DNA of 35,182 bases from an uncultured Pelagibacteraceae bacterium (GTDB taxonomy: Bacteria > Pseudomonadota > Alphaproteobacteria > Pelagibacterales > Pelagibacteraceae), in NCBI GenBank assembly GCA_902594335.1, contig CACJLY010000006.1, positions 1 through 35,182 of the forward strand. The letters run 5' to 3'. A program made the position numbers and the translations under genes. Shown in pieces: positions 33,043 to 35,182 of the stretch (position 1 is its first letter; each line of letters opens with the position of its first letter). A model generated the notes under the pieces. The model did not search any database and was not told the DNA's origin. It saw only the letters and a list, made by a program, of their open reading frames with translations.

Positions 33043-33891
33043 GTGGAAGTAGTTACCAAAATAGCTCCGATCGCTCTAGCTCTTATAATGTTAGGTCTTG
33101 GATTAGGATTAACTGGACGTGACTTTTTAAGAGTAATCAATAATCCTAAAGATTTTTTAATTGGCTTTGTCAGTCAACTGATACTTTTACCAATAGTTGC
33201 ATTTATAATTGTATTAATATTAGATTTGCCAATTGAAATTGCTGTAGGCGTTATGATTATAGCTGCAGCTCCTGGCGGAGTAACATCAAATGTAATGACA
33301 AAATTTGCAAATGGAGATGTTGCATTATCAATCTCTTTAACTGCTATAATAAGTCTGATTAGTATTATTTCTGTTCCTTTTATTATTTTTAAATCAGCAA
33401 ACTTATTGAGAGTTACAGATATATCTTCTGATATCACCATGACTGGTATTGCATTAAAAATGGCTCTAGTTGTTACAGTGCCTGTTATTTTAGGAATGAT
33501 TATAAGAAAATTTGCAGAAAATTTTGTTTCTTCAAATATTTCTATAATCGAGAAAATCACAACTGTTTTATTTGTAATTGTTTTTGCAACAATATGGATT
33601 GAAGAAAGAGAGAATATATTCAACTACTTAAAACAAGCGGGTTTTGCTGTTCTTGTGCTTAATATTGTCATGATGGTGCTTGCATATTACATAGCCAAGT
33701 TATTAGCCACTGGCATAAAGCAAAGAAAGTGTATTTCAATTGAGTGTGGACTTCAAAATGGCACATTAGCAATATTTGTAGCTACACAAATATTTAGTGA
33801 CATTAGTTATATTATCCCAACAGCAGCATATGCTCTGATTATGTATTTAACTGGCTTTATAATGATTTTTATACTTAGAAGATCTACTTAA
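33043..33891 (+). CDS. BASS-family (bile acid:sodium symporter-like) transporter
   Basis: A 282-residue membrane protein with nine to ten helices. LGLGLGLTGRDFLRVINNPKDFLIGFVSQLILLPIVAF and AAAPGGVTSNVMTKFANGDVALSISLT are family signatures, with the second sodium motif ECGLQNGTLAIFVA. Start is GTG at 33043, six bases after AAGGA. It may carry an organic anion, perhaps a sulfonate or keto acid, given its divergent neighbours. The end overlaps the regulator gene tail to tail by 8 bases. Confidence 0.82.
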   Translation: MEVVTKIAPIALALIMLGLGLGLTGRDFLRVINNPKDFLIGFVSQLILLPIVAFIIVLILDLPIEIAVGVMIIAAAPGGVTSNVMTKFANGDVALSISLTAIISLISIISVPFIIFKSANLLRVTDISSDITMTGIALKMALVVTVPVILGMIIRKFAENFVSSNISIIEKITTVLFVIVFATIWIEERENIFNYLKQAGFAVLVLNIVMMVLAYYIAKLLATGIKQRKCISIECGLQNGTLAIFVATQIFSDISYIIPTAAYALIMYLTGFIMIFILRRST

Positions 33892-34849
33892 TATTTATTT
33901 GCCCGAATATCTTAAAGATTAAACGAGAAAGTGAGAGTACATTTTTCTCCTGCAGTTTAATGGTATCAGTTAATGTTTTGTCTTGCATGTTAACATTAAA
34001 CAGTTTTTTTTTATTAACACTTATATATTTATTTTTTAGCAAATAATTTAATTTTCTAACAACAGTTGGTCTTGGAATATGAGTTATTTCCGAAATTGAC
34101 ATAGTATTCACACCTGTTTCAGGAACTATTATTTTGTTCTTTTTCCAATTTGAAAAGTTCCATCCATTAGCTTCATAAGATTTTGTAACAAGTGAATGCC
34201 ACATTATAACCATTCCAACTGAAAATATTTCAAGATCTCCTACTTGATTTTTCCATCTATTTGTAAAAATAAAAATAAATTCTAAAAAAAAATACCAACA
34301 ATATGTGAAATTATTTTTAATTTCATTTGAGATTTCATCAAATTGCTTAGATTTATTAATTAAATTATTTTTTTCACATATCTCAGCAATCTTTGAAAGT
34401 AATGCACATAAATTTTGAAGAGTATTTTTAGGTTGAACCAGTCTAAAAGCTGATCTATCGATATATATCTTTTTGCCAATTTTTTTTAGTACACCAAATT
34501 CTTCTAAGCGAAGAATTTTTCTTCTAGCACTCTCTTTGGGAATAATTAAATTTTTTGATATTTCAATAATATTTATTCTGTCTAGCTCTAATGATTTATC
34601 ATATAAGAAAAAAGTATCATAACTCTCTACAAGTCCATTTTGAATATAATAATCAAAATCTTTATTTATAAGATAAAGAATTATTAAATATTTATCTATG
34701 TCTTGAAATGTTTCATAAGATGAATTAGTCCATTCAGATAATAACTTATAGTAAAAGGGAGCTATTTCATCAAAGTTTTCTACAATAGTGTTTTGAATTT
34801 TGTTTTCACTTAATTGTGATGAGTTTTTAATCATTTTCTGCAAACCCAT
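33884..34849 (-). CDS. putative transcriptional regulator with two helix-turn-helix modules
   Basis: A 321-residue protein of no family I can name. Two stretches have the look of winged-helix DNA-binding units and resemble each other: residues 93-131 (EIS...IPKESARRKILRLEEFGVLKK) and 250-284 (EITHIPRPTVVRKLNYLLKNKYISV), sharing EI(S/T), IP+, (S/T)xxRK and a basic wing. The middle (140-240) is helical with aromatic clusters (CWYFFLEFIFIFTNRW), perhaps a ligand pocket or membrane-near region. It faces a pair of 13-bp repeats just upstream of its start, so autoregulation is likely. Confidence 0.6.
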   Translation of the reverse strand: MGLQKMIKNSSQLSENKIQNTIVENFDEIAPFYYKLLSEWTNSSYETFQDIDKYLIILYLINKDFDYYIQNGLVESYDTFFLYDKSLELDRINIIEISKNLIIPKESARRKILRLEEFGVLKKIGKKIYIDRSAFRLVQPKNTLQNLCALLSKIAEICEKNNLINKSKQFDEISNEIKNNFTYCWYFFLEFIFIFTNRWKNQVGDLEIFSVGMVIMWHSLVTKSYEANGWNFSNWKKNKIIVPETGVNTMSISEITHIPRPTVVRKLNYLLKNKYISVNKKKLFNVNMQDKTLTDTIKLQEKNVLSLSRLIFKIFGQINIK

Positions 34850-34863
34850 TTTAATCTTTTGAC

Positions 34864-34908
34864 CCCATTTTGGACATCAAATAAAATTTTAATAACCCAT
34901 TTCGGACA
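34864..34908. repeat. two near-identical 13-bp direct repeats, probable operators
   Basis: CCCATTTTGGACA at 34864-34876 and CCCATTTCGGACA at 34896-34908, 12 of 13 bases the same and 32 bp apart, which is three turns of DNA. They lie in the 105-base gap between the regulator and the divergent small gene. GC-rich blocks like these stand out against the AT-rich surroundings. Confidence 0.55.
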
Positions 34909-34954
34909 CTTGAGAAATAGCATCAAAATTTATATGTGTTTTAATAGTTTTTAT

Positions 34955-35167
34955 ATGAGTTTGAATAGCCTAAAAAGAGCATCTGATATTGAAATTTCTT
35001 CTCAATTAACAGGTAACGTAAATATTGATACCCCTCAAAAAGTAAATATTGATGCTCTTAAACTCAAAATGATTAAACAAGAAAAAAAAGATAATTTTAA
35101 AAATAAAGCTATCGTCGTATCACTATTTTTTGGATTAGGAGTAATTGGATATTTTGTTTCTATTTAA
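34955..35167 (+). CDS. small membrane protein, hypothetical
   Basis: 70 residues from the ATG at 34955 (MSLNSLKRASDIEISSQLTG); a longer reading from a TTG at 34859 would run through the repeats and is disfavoured. A polar, Lys-rich N-terminal part is followed by a single C-terminal transmembrane helix (AIVVSLFFGLGVIGYFV, residues 52-68) with almost nothing after it, as in tail-anchored proteins. No family recognised. Divergent from the regulator, which may control it. Confidence 0.5.
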   Translation: MSLNSLKRASDIEISSQLTGNVNIDTPQKVNIDALKLKMIKQEKKDNFKNKAIVVSLFFGLGVIGYFVSI

Positions 35168-35182
35168 CTTTAATAATCAAAT

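Noticed and set aside
33174..33623. A 149-codon minus-strand frame within the BASS transporter
   Set aside because: Antisense to a clear membrane protein; its Ile/Thr-rich sequence mirrors the transporter's hydrophobic codons.
34861..34908. Insertion-sequence ends suggested by the CCCATTT(T/C)GGACA repeats
   Set aside because: The copies are in direct orientation only 32 bp apart, with no transposase or target duplication, so an operator pair is more economical.
34859..34954. TTG-started extension of the small membrane protein
   Set aside because: It would read through the two repeats and an unlikely aromatic leader; the ATG at 34955 is a simpler start.

Overview
The window looks like a chromosomal segment from a streamlined, very AT-rich marine alphaproteobacterium of the SAR11/Pelagibacterales type. 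This rests on the strong A/T codon bias, the near absence of intergenic DNA (convergent genes stop within a few bases of each other) and the gene mix: osmolyte and peptide ABC uptake, a carnitine-type dioxygenase, a sulfonate-type dehydrogenase and small copper proteins. The assignment is by gene content and composition, not by a marker gene. I saw no rRNA, tRNA, CRISPR array, prophage or insertion sequence. No stretch longer than 300 bases lacks a gene.

Left part (1-6.7 kb): the 3' part of an SMP-30/gluconolactonase gene; phosphoenolpyruvate carboxylase (ppc), broken by one clear frameshift near base 828 and possibly a second at its start; a CcdA-type membrane thiol transporter; a convergent gamma-butyrobetaine-type dioxygenase; a HisN-type phosphatase; and a class I glutamine amidotransferase split by a frameshift in an 11-A run.

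6.7-12.7 kb: a family-5 (Dpp/Opp type) ABC importer operon made of a binding protein, two permeases and one protein carrying both ATPase domains. An AhpD/CMD-like protein and a DUF952 protein follow. A strong hairpin separates the binding-protein gene from the permeases. The glycine-betaine operon at 23.4-28.1 kb (proX, hairpin, proV, an unusual fused proW, an MFS transporter) has the same design.

12.7-20.9 kb, all on the minus strand, is the most interesting part. A sulfur operon runs sulfide:quinone oxidoreductase, persulfide dioxygenase, a 36-residue peptide with 12 cysteines (metallothionein-like, easily missed by gene callers), serine acetyltransferase, cysteine synthase. Directly downstream comes a run of eleven tightly packed genes for proteins of 89-165 residues (NTF2/SnoaL-like, cupin, dimeric alpha/beta-barrel types, DUF1330, GYD, two secreted proteins including a copper protein), most with strong Shine-Dalgarno sites. 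An SMR-family membrane protein lacking the essential glutamate follows it. I do not recognise this as a described system.

21-35 kb: a Prx6-type peroxiredoxin with a good promoter, an Asp/Glu racemase, an alpha/beta hydrolase, the betaine operon, a pseudoazurin, an orphan sugar-type ABC ATPase, a DMT permease, and a cluster of an HpsN-like dehydrogenase, a Pta-like acyltransferase and a BASS transporter. A regulator with two internally similar helix-turn-helix modules and a small membrane protein follow. Between these last two divergent genes lie two near-identical 13-bp repeats spaced exactly 32 bp.
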